The translations under genes and the position numbers were made by a program. The notes beneath the pieces are model-generated. The model ran no database searches. It saw only the letters and a program-made list of their open reading frames with translations, and was not told where the DNA came from. Shown here piece after piece: positions 1-9,668 of a stretch of 64,000 nucleotides of DNA. The stretch spans positions 5,589-69,588 of the forward strand of contig DASVCR010000030.1 in NCBI GenBank assembly GCA_036381515.1. Direction: 5' to 3'. Source of the stretch: ZC4RG20 sp036381515. Lineage in GTDB: Bacteria > Pseudomonadota > Gammaproteobacteria > Steroidobacterales > Rariloculaceae. The stretch's first letter is position 1, and each line of letters starts with the position of its first letter.

Positions 1-1
1 C

Positions 2-1783
2 GGGAACGACCGTTGGCGCGGGCAGTTCCGCGTCGACGCGCTCGGCCGCTACGAGTACACAGTCGCCGCGTGGGTCGATCGCTTCCTGTCGTTCCGTCAC
101 GATCTCGCGCGGCGCGAGGATCCCGCGGACATCGAGCTCGCGCTCGCGGTCGGTGCGGGCCTCGTCGCGGCCGCCGCGGACCGCGCGAGCGGCGGCCATG
201 CCGCGCGCCTCGCCGACGCGGCACGCAGGCTCCGCGGGATCGAGCCCGTCGAGTCGCGGCGCGCGCTCGCGCTGTCGTCGGACCTGCGCGACGCGATGCT
301 CGCGTACGCCGATCGGCGCTTCGAGACGATCTATCCGCGCGTGCTGCCCGTCGTCGTCGAGCGGGAGAGGGCGCGATTCTCGGCGTGGTACGAGTTCTTC
401 CCGCGCTCGCTCGCCAGCGACGACGCGGGGTCTCACGGCACGTTCGAAACGGCGCGCGCGCGGCTGCCGTACGTCGCGAAGCTCGGCTTCGACATCGTGT
501 ACCTGCCGCCGATCCATCCGATCGGCGTGACGCATCGCAAGGGCCCGAACAACAGGCTCGACGCGGGCCCGGACGATCCGGGCTCGCCGTGGGCGATCGG
601 CTCCGCGGAGGGCGGGCACAAGAGCGTGCACCCGGCGCTCGGTACCCTCGAGGACTTCCGCGCGTTCGTCGAGGACGCGCGGCAGCAGGGTCTCGAGGTC
701 GCGCTCGACATCGCGTTCCAGTGCTCGCCGGATCACCCGTACGTGCGCGAGCATCCGGAGTGGTTCCGCCGGCGGCCGGACGGCAGCGTGCAGTACGCGG
801 AGAATCCGCCGAAGAAGTACGAGGACATCTATCCGTTCGATTTCGAATGCGACGACTGGCGGGGCCTTTGGACCGAGCTCGCGAGCATCTTCGAGTTCTG
901 GATCGCGCAGGGCGTCAAGATCTTCCGCGTCGACAATCCGCACACGAAGGCGTTCGCGTTCTGGGAGTGGGTGATCGGCGAGATCAAGGCGAAGCATCCC
1001 GAGACGATCTTCCTGTCCGAGGCGTTCAGCCGCCCGCGCGTGATGCACCGCCTCGCGAAGCTCGGCTTCAGCCAGTCCTACACGTATTTCACGTGGCGCA
1101 ACACGAAGCACGAGCTCGTGCAGTATCTGACGGAGCTCGCGCAGCACGAGTCGCGCGAGTATTTCCGGCCGAGCCTCTGGCCGAACACGCCGGACATCCT
1201 GCACGAGTACCTGCAGTACGGCGGCCGGCCCGCGTTCGTCTGCCGGCTCGTGCTCGCCGCGACCTGCGCGGCGAGCTACGGCATCTACGGGCCCGCGTTC
1301 GAGCTGCTCGAGGACCGTGCGCGGGAGCCGGGCAGCGAGGAGTACCTCGACTCCGAGAAGTATCAGGTGCGGCACTGGAATCTGCGCGACCCGCGCAGCC
1401 TCGCGGACCTGATCGCGCGCATCAACCGCATCAGGCGCGAGAACCCGGCGCTGCACTCCGACTGGAGCCTCGAGTTCCATCCGATCGACAATCACGAGCT
1501 CGTCTGCTATTCGAAACGCACCGAGGATCTTTCGAACATCGTGCTCGTCGTCGTCAACCTCGATCCGCACCACGTGCAGAGCGGCTACGTCGAGCTGCCG
1601 CTCGCGCGGTTCGGGCTCGAGCCGTCCCGGCCCTATCAGCTCCACGACCTCTTGTCCGGCGCGCGCTATCTGTGGCACGGACCTCGCAACTACGTTGCGC
1701 TCGATCCGCAGCGCTCGCCGGCGCACGTGTTCCGGCTGCGCCGCCACGTCACGACGGAACGGGACTTCGATTACTTCATGTGA
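2..1783 (+). CDS. glgE: GlgE maltosyltransferase (5' partial)
   Basis: Alpha-1,4-glucan:maltose-1-phosphate maltosyltransferase, a GH13 enzyme that extends alpha-1,4-glucan from maltose-1-phosphate. The frame is open from the window edge, so the true start lies outside. Visible are the end of the N-terminal domain (GRYEYTVAAWVDRF), then ARFSAWYEFFPRS and LGFDIVYLPPIHPIG followed by RKGPNN, all typical of GlgE. IFRVDNPHTKAF carries the nucleophile Asp and FLSEAFSRP the acid/base region. The stop TGA overlaps the ATG of the TreS-maltokinase gene by one base, so the two are translationally linked. The neighbour makes the maltose-1-phosphate substrate from trehalose. Confidence 0.95.
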   Translation, partial: GNDRWRGQFRVDALGRYEYTVAAWVDRFLSFRHDLARREDPADIELALAVGAGLVAAAADRASGGHAARLADAARRLRGIEPVESRRALALSSDLRDAMLAYADRRFETIYPRVLPVVVERERARFSAWYEFFPRSLASDDAGSHGTFETARARLPYVAKLGFDIVYLPPIHPIGVTHRKGPNNRLDAGPDDPGSPWAIGSAEGGHKSVHPALGTLEDFRAFVEDARQQGLEVALDIAFQCSPDHPYVREHPEWFRRRPDGSVQYAENPPKKYEDIYPFDFECDDWRGLWTELASIFEFWIAQGVKIFRVDNPHTKAFAFWEWVIGEIKAKHPETIFLSEAFSRPRVMHRLAKLGFSQSYTYFTWRNTKHELVQYLTELAQHESREYFRPSLWPNTPDILHEYLQYGGRPAFVCRLVLAATCAASYGIYGPAFELLEDRAREPGSEEYLDSEKYQVRHWNLRDPRSLADLIARINRIRRENPALHSDWSLEFHPIDNHELVCYSKRTEDLSNIVLVVVNLDPHHVQSGYVELPLARFGLEPSRPYQLHDLLSGARYLWHGPRNYVALDPQRSPAHVFRLRRHVTTERDFDYFM

Positions 1784-4700
1784 TGGACGACTTGGACCCG
1801 CCGACGAGCCTGCTGCTATCGGAAGCGGCCGAGGAGCTCGACTGGGAGCGCGATCCCCTCTGGTACAAGGACGCGATCATCTACCAGCTCCACGTGCGCG
1901 CGTTCTTCGACTCGAACAACGATGGCGTCGGCGACTTCAGGGGGCTCACGGAGAAGCTCGACTACATCCAGCGGCTCGGCGTGAACGCGCTGTGGCTTCT
2001 GCCGTTCTATCCGTCGCCGATGAAAGACGACGGCTACGACATCGCGGACTATCGCAACATCAATCCGGTGTACGGGACGCTGCGCGACTTCAAGCGCTTC
2101 GTTCGCGAGGCCCACCGCCGCGGCCTCAAGGTGATCACGGAGCTCGTCGTGAACCATACGTCAGACCAGCATCCGTGGTTTCAGGCGGCCCGCAGGGCGC
2201 CGCGCGGCTCCGCGAAGCGCAACTTCTACATCTGGAGCGACACGGACAAGAAGTTTCCGGAAACGCGCATCATCTTCACCGACACCGAGACGTCGAACTG
2301 GGCGTGGGATCCGGTCGCGAAGCAATATTACTGGCATCGCTTCTTCTCGCATCAGCCGGACCTGAACCACAACAATCCGGCCGTCGTCGCCGCCGTGATC
2401 CGCGTGATGAAGTTCTGGCTCGACATGGGCGTCGACGGCCTGCGCCTCGACGCGATTCCGTACCTCTGCGTCCGCGAGGGGACGAACAACGAGAACCTGC
2501 CGGAGACGCACGCCGTGATCCGGCAGATCCGCGCCGCGGTGGATCGCGATTACCCGAACCGGATGCTGCTCGCGGAGGCGAATCAGTGGCCGGAGGACGT
2601 CTGTGAGTACTTCGGCAACGGCGACGAGTGCCACATGGCATACCACTTTCCGCTGATGCCGCGGATGTACATGGCGATCGCTCAGGAGGACCGCTATCCG
2701 ATCGTCGAGATCATGGAGCAGACGCCGGAGATCCCCGAGAACTGCCAATGGGCGATCTTCCTGCGCAACCATGACGAGCTGACGCTCGAGATGGTGACGG
2801 ACCGCGAGCGCGACTACATGTACCGGACCTACGCGACGGACCCGCGCATGCGCGTCAACGTCGGCATCAGGCGCAGGCTCGCGCCGCTGCTGGAGAACGA
2901 CCGCCCGAAGATCGAGCTGATGAACAGCCTGCTGTTCTCGATGCCGGGGTCGCCGATCGTCTATTACGGGGACGAGCTCGGGATGGGCGACAACTTCTAC
3001 CTCGGCGACCGCAACGGCATGCGCACGCCGATGCAGTGGAGCCCCGACCGCAACGGCGGCTTCTCGCGCGCGGATCCGCAGAGCCTGTATCTACCGCCGA
3101 TCATGGATCCGGTGTACGGCTACGAGGCGGTGAACGTCGAGGCGCAGAACCGCGAGCCGTCGTCGCTCCTGAACTGGACGCGCCGGATCCTCGCCGTGCG
3201 CAAGGCGCACAAGGCGTTCGGGCGCGGCACGCTCGAGTTCCTGCACCCGGGCAACCGTAAGATCCTTGCGTACATCCGTCAGTACCGGGACGAGACGCTC
3301 CTCTGCGTCGCGAACCTGAAGCGCTCCGCGCAGGCGGTCGAGCTCGACCTCCGCCGCTTCAAGGGATGCGTGCCCGTCGAGCTGATGGGCGGCTCGCCGT
3401 TTCCGCCGATCGGCGACCTGCCGTACCTGCTGACGCTGGCCGGCTACGGCTTCTACTGGTTCAAGCTCACGACGGGCGCGGCCGCGCCGAGCTGGCACGA
3501 GGAGTTTCTTGCGCCCGAGCCGCCGCCGTGGCTCGTGCTGTTCGACTCGCTCGCGAGCTTCACCGCGAGCGGGGACGGCGAGCGCCAGGCGCTCGTGAAT
3601 CGGCTGATCCGCCAGCTCGAGACGGACGTGCTGCCGCGTTATCTGAGCCAGCAGCGCTGGTTCGCCGCGAAGAACGAGCGCATCGAGACGGCGTCGTTGC
3701 GGGATCGCTGCGAGTGGAGCACGCCGCGCGGCAGGTGGCTCCTCGCGAGCGTCGAGGCGCGCCTCGAGAGCGGCGGCACGCAGACGTACTTTCTTCCGCT
3801 CGCGATCGAGTGGGGCGCTGAGCGCGCCGGGCCCGAGCAGGCGGCCGCGCTCGCGCGCGTCCGGCAGAAGGCCTCGACGGGTCTCCTGTTCGATGCGTTC
3901 GCGCGCGAAGACTTCTGTCGCGACCTGATCGAGCGGATCGTGCGCCGCGACGACGAGCCGGTCGGCTGCGGACGCGGCACGCTGCATTTCATCGGGACGT
4001 CGGCGCTCGAGGCGCTCGCGCCCCCGAACCTGAACGAGCTCGAAGTGCGCCGGCCGGCGACCGAAGGCTCGAACTCGACGTTCCTGATCGGCGACGCGCT
4101 GTTCCTCAAAGCGTACCGGCGCATGCGCAGGGGCGTGAATCCGGAATGGGAGATGGGACGCTTCCTGACGGAGGCTTCACCGTGCCGCGCGGTCGTGCCG
4201 GTCGCGGGGGCCATCGAGTACCACGGTCCCGAAGGCGAGGTCTCGACGCTCGCGCTGCTGCAGGCGGCGACGAAGAATCAGGGCGACGGCTGGAGCTACA
4301 CGCTGAGCTACCTCGAGCGATTCGTCGACGACGCGCTGACGCGTGCGGCCGGGGAGACGCCCGAGCCGGTGAGCCACGCCGAGTACCTGGTGCTGATCCG
4401 CACGCTCGCGCGGCGCACGGCGGACCTGCACCGCGCGCTCGCGACGGCGACCGGCGACCCCGCGTTCGAGCCCGAGCCGTTCGGGCCGGACGGGCTCGCC
4501 GCGTGGGCCGCGCGCGTCGAGCAGGAGCTCGGCGAGACGATGCGGCTGCTGCGCGAGCACGCCGAGTCGCTGCCCGAGAACGTCACCGTCGACAGAGAGC
4601 GGCTCGACGGGCTCGAGGCGGCGCTCCGCGCGCGGCTCGCGGCGCTCGCCAAGCGTCCCGTCGCCGCGAAGAGCACGCGATACCACGGCGACTACCATCT

Positions 4701-5121
4701 CGGCCAGGTGCTGCTCACGGCCGGGGATTTCGTGATCGTCGATCTCGAAGGCGAGCCCGGCCGCAACTTCGACGAGCGGAGGGAGAAGGCGCCGCCGCTG
4801 AAGGACGTCGCCGGGATGCTGCGCTCGTTCGACTACGCGCGCCGCGTCGCGGCACGGAGCGCCGGCGCCGAGCGGCAGATCGATCGGGCGGAGCTCGACA
4901 CGATGCTCGAGGAGTGGCTGACCGCGACGCGGGACGCGTTCCTCGACGAGTACCGGTTCGCGATGGAGGGGTGCGTCGCGTACCCGGAGAATCCGGAGGA
5001 CGTCGCAACGCTCCTCGAGCTCGGCACGATCGACAAGCTGCTGTACGAAGTGCGGTACGAGCTGCGGAATCGGCCGGAGTGGCTGTCCGTGCCGCTGAAC
5101 GCGCTAGACGCGGTGGTGTAA
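1783..5121 (+). CDS. treS: Trehalose synthase-maltokinase fusion
   Basis: A 1112-residue fusion. The N-terminal GH13 domain (about 25-560) isomerises trehalose and maltose; the C-terminal domain (about 600-1110) phosphorylates maltose to maltose-1-phosphate for GlgE. GH13 regions are visible: ELVVNHTS, GLRLDAIPYL (nucleophile D223), LLAEANQ (acid/base E265) and FLRNHDE (D331). The kinase half begins with PRYLSQQRWFAAKNE and contains HGDYHLGQVL (968-977) and DLEGEPGRNFDE, the kinase-fold catalytic and metal motifs of maltokinase. The start ATG overlaps the glgE stop. The open frame extends upstream to base 13, but that part shadows glgE. The fused form is common in proteobacterial GlgE pathways. 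Confidence 0.96.
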   Translation: MDDLDPPTSLLLSEAAEELDWERDPLWYKDAIIYQLHVRAFFDSNNDGVGDFRGLTEKLDYIQRLGVNALWLLPFYPSPMKDDGYDIADYRNINPVYGTLRDFKRFVREAHRRGLKVITELVVNHTSDQHPWFQAARRAPRGSAKRNFYIWSDTDKKFPETRIIFTDTETSNWAWDPVAKQYYWHRFFSHQPDLNHNNPAVVAAVIRVMKFWLDMGVDGLRLDAIPYLCVREGTNNENLPETHAVIRQIRAAVDRDYPNRMLLAEANQWPEDVCEYFGNGDECHMAYHFPLMPRMYMAIAQEDRYPIVEIMEQTPEIPENCQWAIFLRNHDELTLEMVTDRERDYMYRTYATDPRMRVNVGIRRRLAPLLENDRPKIELMNSLLFSMPGSPIVYYGDELGMGDNFYLGDRNGMRTPMQWSPDRNGGFSRADPQSLYLPPIMDPVYGYEAVNVEAQNREPSSLLNWTRRILAVRKAHKAFGRGTLEFLHPGNRKILAYIRQYRDETLLCVANLKRSAQAVELDLRRFKGCVPVELMGGSPFPPIGDLPYLLTLAGYGFYWFKLTTGAAAPSWHEEFLAPEPPPWLVLFDSLASFTASGDGERQALVNRLIRQLETDVLPRYLSQQRWFAAKNERIETASLRDRCEWSTPRGRWLLASVEARLESGGTQTYFLPLAIEWGAERAGPEQAAALARVRQKASTGLLFDAFAREDFCRDLIERIVRRDDEPVGCGRGTLHFIGTSALEALAPPNLNELEVRRPATEGSNSTFLIGDALFLKAYRRMRRGVNPEWEMGRFLTEASPCRAVVPVAGAIEYHGPEGEVSTLALLQAATKNQGDGWSYTLSYLERFVDDALTRAAGETPEPVSHAEYLVLIRTLARRTADLHRALATATGDPAFEPEPFGPDGLAAWAARVEQELGETMRLLREHAESLPENVTVDRERLDGLEAALRARLAALAKRPVAAKSTRYHGDYHLGQVLLTAGDFVIVDLEGEPGRNFDERREKAPPLKDVAGMLRSFDYARRVAARSAGAERQIDRAELDTMLEEWLTATRDAFLDEYRFAMEGCVAYPENPEDVATLLELGTIDKLLYEVRYELRNRPEWLSVPLNALDAVV

Positions 5122-5135
5122 GGCGTCCGTTGAAT

Positions 5136-5383
5136 GCACCGCGACCCAAGGAGCCCAAGGAGGGCGCTGTGTGATATCCGCGTCTTGGGGAGCGCGAGCG
5201 CCATGGATGGCGCGATCGCAGGCCCCATAGACGGGTTCATGCCGGTCCCGAAGACGCGCATATCACGCAGCGCCCGACCACCACCGACGCTCGACGTTCA
5301 CGTGCCCGCCCGCTCCGTCCTCGAGCGACGGGGACGTCGCACCAAGCGCGCATATCACACGGCGCCCTTGGGCGTCGCGGTGC
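5136..5383. repeat. Three-copy inverted-repeat element
   Basis: The stretch between treS and the response regulator holds three copies of a motif like GCGCYGYGTGATATNCGCG. Copy 1 (5163-5190, forward) and copy 2 (5247-5274, reverse) form a 28-base inverted repeat with about three mismatches and a 56-base spacer. Copy 3 (about 5347-5383, reverse) repeats it, with the flank GCACCGCGAC (5136-5145) mirrored at 5374-5383. The outer arms make the whole block look like a small element with terminal inverted repeats. No ORF in it resembles a known protein. It could be a miniature mobile element, a structured RNA or a multi-site operator. Confidence 0.7.
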
Positions 5384-5418
5384 GCTTTACGAATATTCCG
5401 CAGCGTTCGGAGTAGGCC

Positions 5419-6063
5419 CTACAGGCGCAGCTCCCGCACCCCGCAGATCACGGACATGATCACGAGCTCGTTCAGCGACGTCGCGTCCATCTTCTTCATG
5501 ATGTGCGCGCGGTGATGCTCCACCGTTCGGGGGCTGATCCCGAGCTCGCGTGCGATCTGCTTGCTCGAGTTGTCCCGCACGACCATCGACATGATCTGCC
5601 GTTCGCGTGCGGTCAGCGTCTCGAATTTCTGCAGGACGCCCGCGTGCTGCAGCTCGTTCTCGCGCCGCTGCCGGTGCCAGCGCAGTGCCTCGGCGACGCT
5701 CTTCAAGAGCTCCTCGTCGTCGACCGGCTTCTCGAGGAAGTGGAACGCGCCGTTCTTCAGCGCCGCGACCGACGTCGAGACGTCGCCATGGCCGGTCAGG
5801 AACACGATCGGCACCGAATCCCCGCGCGCGGCGAGCTCCTGCTGGACCTCGAGGCCGCTCAGGTCCGGCAGGCTCACGTCGAGCACGAGGCAGCACGTCG
5901 TGCCGTCCGTGCGGTAGTTGCGCAGGAAGTCCTTGCCGGACCGGTAGGTCCGGACATCGAGCCCGGCGTTCTGCAGCGTCAGCGCGAGGGCATCGAGAAA
6001 CAGCGGATCGTCGTCGACGGCGTAGGCCGTCCCATCGAGTGATGTCGTGCTAGTGTGATTCAT
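5419..6063 (-). CDS. FixJ/NarL-type response regulator
   Basis: A 214-residue two-component regulator. The receiver domain (about 12-125) has the acidic pocket VDDD, phospho-acceptor D62 in CLVLDVSLPD, and the conserved Lys in FLEKPVDDEE. The C-terminal LuxR-type HTH (about 148-210) reads LTARERQIM then SSKQIARELGISPRTVEHH, typical of FixJ-like transcription factors. I chose the ATG at 6063 (MNHTS) over the longer frame to 6129 because it gives the normal family length and overlaps the kinase stop by 14 bases. It is co-transcribed with that kinase, its likely phosphodonor. Targets are unknown. Confidence 0.93.
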   Translation of the reverse strand: MNHTSTTSLDGTAYAVDDDPLFLDALALTLQNAGLDVRTYRSGKDFLRNYRTDGTTCCLVLDVSLPDLSGLEVQQELAARGDSVPIVFLTGHGDVSTSVAALKNGAFHFLEKPVDDEELLKSVAEALRWHRQRRENELQHAGVLQKFETLTARERQIMSMVVRDNSSKQIARELGISPRTVEHHRAHIMKKMDATSLNELVIMSVICGVRELRL

Positions 6064-7180
6064 TGGCCGGTAGTGTGAAGGAAAGAGTCGTGCCTCGGCG
6101 CGCCTTCGGCGCCCAAAGGCGGCCGCCATAAGATTCGATGATGGAGCGGCTGATCGAGAGCCCCATCCCCATGCCGTTCTTCTTCGTCGTGTAGAACGGC
6201 TCGAAAGCCCGTATCCGTTGCTCGTCGGTCATGCCCGGGCCCGTGTCCGCGACGGTCACGCGCACGATGCCGGGCTCCGGCCGGTCGCTGACGACGACGA
6301 CGCGTCTCGCGTCCGCGGCCGTCTGCTGCATCGCATCGACGCTGTTCTGCAGCAGGTTCAGGAGCACCTGCTGGACGTGCACGCGGTTCGCGCGCACCTT
6401 CGGCACGCTTTCGGAGAGCCTGAGCTCGACGCGAGCGCCGCGCTCCTTCGCATAGGCGCCGGCGAGGCGGGCCGCGTCGCGCACGACGGCGTTGATGTCG
6501 AGATCCTCGACCGACGCCTCGCGCTTGCTGAGATAGGCGCGCAGGCCCTGGACCGTCGCCTGCGCGTGGGACGCGGCGTCGGCGATCTTCGCGACGAGCG
6601 CAGCGAGCTGTTGATCGTCGGCGCCCGCTGCGAGGCTCTTCTTCGCGGCGTTGCAGTAGAGGGTGATCGCGCCGAGCGGTTGACTGAGCTCGTGCGCGAG
6701 CGCCGCGGCCATCTCGCCGCAGGAATTCAGGCGCGCGACGTGGGCGAGGTCGTTCAGCGCGTCGCGGCCGAACCAGCGCTGCTCGCTCACGTCGGTCATC
6801 GTGATCTGACAGCGGCGGAGCGGCGCGTCCTCGGCGTCGCCTCGCGCGATCATCGCAACGCTGTCGAAGCGCACGTCGCGCGTCCGGCCGCGGCGATCGT
6901 TAATGCGAAACTCGTCGCTCAACGGCTGGTTGGCCCGGCAGGCATTGCGCAGGTGCTCCAAGAACCGCTTCGCATCGCGCTTCGCGATCCATCGCGAGAA
7001 GAGCTGCCCGGCGATCCAGCCGCGCGGCAGTCCGAGCATCGACGCCGCTGCGCGATTGATCTCCTCGACGCGGCTGTCCTCGGTCAGCACGAGCGCACCG
7101 ACCGGTGCGAACGTGAAGAGGTCCGCATACCGCTGCAGCGTGCCGATCAATTCCTGATCGCGTACGACGGTTTGTTCCAT
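6050..7180 (-). CDS. PAS-domain sensor histidine kinase
   Basis: A 376-residue FixL-like soluble kinase with no membrane segment seen. A PAS domain spans about 15-130 (FAPVGALVLTEDSRVEEIN), followed by a phospho-acceptor helix with H163 in ALAHELSQPLGAI. The HATPase domain has an N-box (LLQNSVDAM), DTGPGMT and GMGMGLSISRSI. I start it at MEQTVV (7180); the open frame runs on to 7372 but the extra 64 residues look non-coding. A perfect sigma-54 promoter lies at 7219-7234. It precedes and overlaps the FixJ-like regulator, its probable partner. The sensed signal is unknown; no heme-binding signature is obvious. Confidence 0.92.
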   Translation of the reverse strand: MEQTVVRDQELIGTLQRYADLFTFAPVGALVLTEDSRVEEINRAAASMLGLPRGWIAGQLFSRWIAKRDAKRFLEHLRNACRANQPLSDEFRINDRRGRTRDVRFDSVAMIARGDAEDAPLRRCQITMTDVSEQRWFGRDALNDLAHVARLNSCGEMAAALAHELSQPLGAITLYCNAAKKSLAAGADDQQLAALVAKIADAASHAQATVQGLRAYLSKREASVEDLDINAVVRDAARLAGAYAKERGARVELRLSESVPKVRANRVHVQQVLLNLLQNSVDAMQQTAADARRVVVVSDRPEPGIVRVTVADTGPGMTDEQRIRAFEPFYTTKKNGMGMGLSISRSIIESYGGRLWAPKARRGTTLSFTLPANESH

Positions 7181-7218
7181 GTGCCGGTACGGCTCCGGTT
7201 GGTACCGGTACGCATGGG

Positions 7219-7234
7219 TGCAAGTCTTATGCCA
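7219..7234 (-). promoter_or_regulatory. Sigma-54 promoter of kinase/regulator pair
   Basis: Minus-strand TGGCATA-AGAC-TTGCA, matching the -24/-12 consensus with correct spacing, about 40 bases before the kinase start at 7180. Transcription would begin near 7207. Confidence 0.75.
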
Positions 7235-7459
7235 AACGCGTGCCGTCGATGCGTCGGATCGCCCGAGCCCAAGCGATCGCGCGCCGGCGATCACGGCACG
7301 GCGGGAAACCCGCCGATCGCGCGGGTCCGCATCGCGGGTCGACGCGGATCGAGGTTGCAACGAACGAAACATACCGGCGTCATTTGACCGATTTTTGTAT
7401 TTGGGCTTTGCTTATCGAAAGCGGGCCGTGCGCTCGCCGGACAACATAGGGAGCTCGGC

Positions 7460-8656
7460 ATGCCAAGAGGCTTTCATCTCGCGCGGATCGCGGGGATCGA
7501 CGTCTACCTCGACTGGAGTCTCGCGATCATCTTCATGCTCGTGACGTTCAGTCTCGGCGCGGTCGCGTTTCCGGCGTGGCACCCGCAATGGGGCCCGGGC
7601 ACCGTTTGGCTGACCGCCGTCGCGGCGGCCGTGCTGTTCTTCGCGTCCGTGCTGATCCACGAGCTGTCGCACGCGCTCGTCGGCCGCCGCTTCGGGATCG
7701 ACGTGCCGACGATCACGCTGTTCGTCTTCGGCGGCATGGCCCAGATGCGCGAGGAGCCGCACGCGTGGCGGCCGGAGCTGCTGATGGCGATCGCGGGGCC
7801 GCTCACGAGTCTGCTGCTCGGCGCGTTCTTCATCTGGCTCGGCACGGCGCTGACCGGGCCTCTGCCGGATACGACCGATCCCGAAGCGTTCCTGAGCGCG
7901 CTGAGCCCGCCGGCGACACTGTTCTTCTGGCTCGGTCCGATCAACGTCATCCTCGGCCTCTTCAATCTCGTGCCGGGCTTCCCGCTCGACGGCGGGCGCG
8001 TGCTCCGCGCCGCACTCTGGGGAGCGACCGGCGACCTCGTCCGCGCGACCCGCTGGGCGTCGAACGCCGGGCGGGGCGTCGCGTGGCTCCTGATCGCGAC
8101 CGGATTCGCGATGGCGCTCGGCGTGCGCGTGCCGTTCTTCGGCACGGGCGTCGGAGGAGGATTGTGGCTCGCGCTGATCGGCTGGTTCCTGCACAACGCC
8201 GCGGTCTCGAGCTATCGGCAGCTCCTCGTGCGCGAGTCGCTGCTCGACGTGCCCGTTCGCCGTCTGATGGTGACGGAGCAGAAGACCGTCACGCCGGGCC
8301 TCACGGTCAGGCGCTTCGTCGACGAGCATCTGCTGCGCGGCGATCAGCGCGCGTTCCCGGTCGTCGACGGCGGCCGGCTCGTCGGGCTCGTCTGCCTGAA
8401 GGACGTGCATCGCCTCCCGAGGGAGGAGTGGGACGCCCGCCTCGTCGCGGACATCATGACCGCGGTCGGCGAGCTCGCAACCGTCTCCCCGGACGACGAC
8501 GGGGTCGACGCGCTGAACGCGCTGAACAGGCGCAACGTCAATCAGATCCCCGTCGTCGACGGCGGCGGGCGAGTCGTCGGCATCGTCAGGCGCGAGGACG
8601 TGCTTCGCTGGCTCGCGGTCTACGGAGACAGGCGGCTCGGATTCGGCGGATCCTGA
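7460..8656 (+). CDS. Site-2 protease with C-terminal CBS pair
   Basis: A 398-residue membrane metalloprotease of the M50 (S2P/SpoIVFB-like) family. HELSH with H67 and H71 provides the zinc ligands, and the second motif FPLDGGR supplies Asp (D177). Several hydrophobic segments cover residues 15-230. Two CBS domains follow (about 255-390; VRRLMVTEQKTVTPG and VADIMTAVGELATVSPDDDG), which usually bind adenosyl nucleotides. The family cleaves transmembrane substrates such as anti-sigma factors; its substrate here is unknown. The ATG at 7460 follows GGGAG. It stands alone, divergent from the two-component pair; no sigma-54 site was seen upstream. Confidence 0.93.
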   Translation: MPRGFHLARIAGIDVYLDWSLAIIFMLVTFSLGAVAFPAWHPQWGPGTVWLTAVAAAVLFFASVLIHELSHALVGRRFGIDVPTITLFVFGGMAQMREEPHAWRPELLMAIAGPLTSLLLGAFFIWLGTALTGPLPDTTDPEAFLSALSPPATLFFWLGPINVILGLFNLVPGFPLDGGRVLRAALWGATGDLVRATRWASNAGRGVAWLLIATGFAMALGVRVPFFGTGVGGGLWLALIGWFLHNAAVSSYRQLLVRESLLDVPVRRLMVTEQKTVTPGLTVRRFVDEHLLRGDQRAFPVVDGGRLVGLVCLKDVHRLPREEWDARLVADIMTAVGELATVSPDDDGVDALNALNRRNVNQIPVVDGGGRVVGIVRREDVLRWLAVYGDRRLGFGGS

Positions 8657-8741
8657 CGCGACGGAGCTCGCGCCAGGTCCGGCGCGTCGCCGCGACTCCC
8701 GCGGGCGCCGCCGATCACCGCGAGGTGGCGGTTCGCGCCGG

Positions 8742-9668
8742 TCAGTAGCCGAGGCCCGTGTCCGGCGACGACGTGTCCGTGCCCGGCTCGGCCGATCCGG
8801 GCGTCCGGTGTTCCTGCGGCGTCGTGCCCGTGTCCTCGCGCATCGCGCTCTTCGTCGACTCGGCCGCCGCCTCGGCCCGCTCTCGGACGCGGCGTGCGCC
8901 CTCGGCGCCGGCTTGCTTCGCTCGCGCGAGCGCGCGATCGCGTATGCGGCCGAAGGCCCTGTCCTCCTGCTCGGTCGGCGGCAGCGCCGCACCGGCGATC
9001 ACGCCGGCCGCGAGGCCGATCGCGCCGAGCAGAAGCGGCTGCTCCTCGAGGAGATGACCGAAGCCTCCGCGCGCACGCTCGGCGCCGTGACGGGCCGACG
9101 AGGACATCGCACGCGCGCGTTCGCCGAGGTGCTGTGCCCCGCTCGTCACGCGTTCGCGTGCCCTGGCCACGTCTCCACGAGCGTCGTCGGAGCGCTGCCG
9201 CATCGACTCGCGCATGCCATGCACCCGCTGCCGGACACCGTGCATCCGCTCTCGCACGCGCTCGCCGATCTGCTCGGAGCTGTCGCGCATTCGCTCTCCG
9301 GTTTCGCGCATTCGCTCTCCGGTCTCGCGCAAGCGGCCCGAGCCGTTGCCGTTGCCGCGCCGGGCGCCGTACATCGACGACCCGTCATGGTGGCGGGCGT
9401 TCGAAGCCATCATCCATGCGATGCCGATCGACGTCAGCAGCGCGGGCAGCGGGTTCTCCTTCAACGTGCGGCCGAGATTGCCGCCGTATTCTCCGCCGTG
9501 GCGGCGCAGCTGCGACCAGAACTGGTTGACCAGATCGGTCGGCGACAGGCGATGCTCGAGCTCCTCGAGCGTAGCGAGCAGCTCCGTCCTCGTCGCGTCG
9601 ATCTCCCGCTCGAGCTGGTCGGGGCTCTTCCGCGAGTCCAGGCGAAAGTCATCGGTCATGCGATTCAT
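8742..9668 (-). CDS. DUF3618 membrane-associated protein
   Basis: A 308-residue protein opening with a DUF3618 segment (LEREIDATRTELLATLEELEHRLSP), then a short hydrophobic helix (ALLTSIGIAWMMAS, about 78-92). A long Arg/Glu-rich amphipathic region follows with repeated RMRETGERMR units. A second hydrophobic stretch (LLLGAIGLAAGVIAGAALPP) precedes a low-complexity tail. It resembles proteins annotated as YtjB/CsbD-like stress or nutrient-limitation proteins, but no reaction is known. The start ATG follows GAGGAAC and overlaps the holin-like gene by 20 bases. Last gene of a three-gene operon under a sigma-54 promoter. Confidence 0.85.
   Translation of the reverse strand: MNRMTDDFRLDSRKSPDQLEREIDATRTELLATLEELEHRLSPTDLVNQFWSQLRRHGGEYGGNLGRTLKENPLPALLTSIGIAWMMASNARHHDGSSMYGARRGNGNGSGRLRETGERMRETGERMRDSSEQIGERVRERMHGVRQRVHGMRESMRQRSDDARGDVARARERVTSGAQHLGERARAMSSSARHGAERARGGFGHLLEEQPLLLGAIGLAAGVIAGAALPPTEQEDRAFGRIRDRALARAKQAGAEGARRVRERAEAAAESTKSAMREDTGTTPQEHRTPGSAEPGTDTSSPDTGLGY

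Noticed and set aside
13..1782. N-terminal 590-residue extension of the TreS frame
   Set aside because: It is an Arg-rich shadow of glgE in another frame; the real gene starts at 1783.
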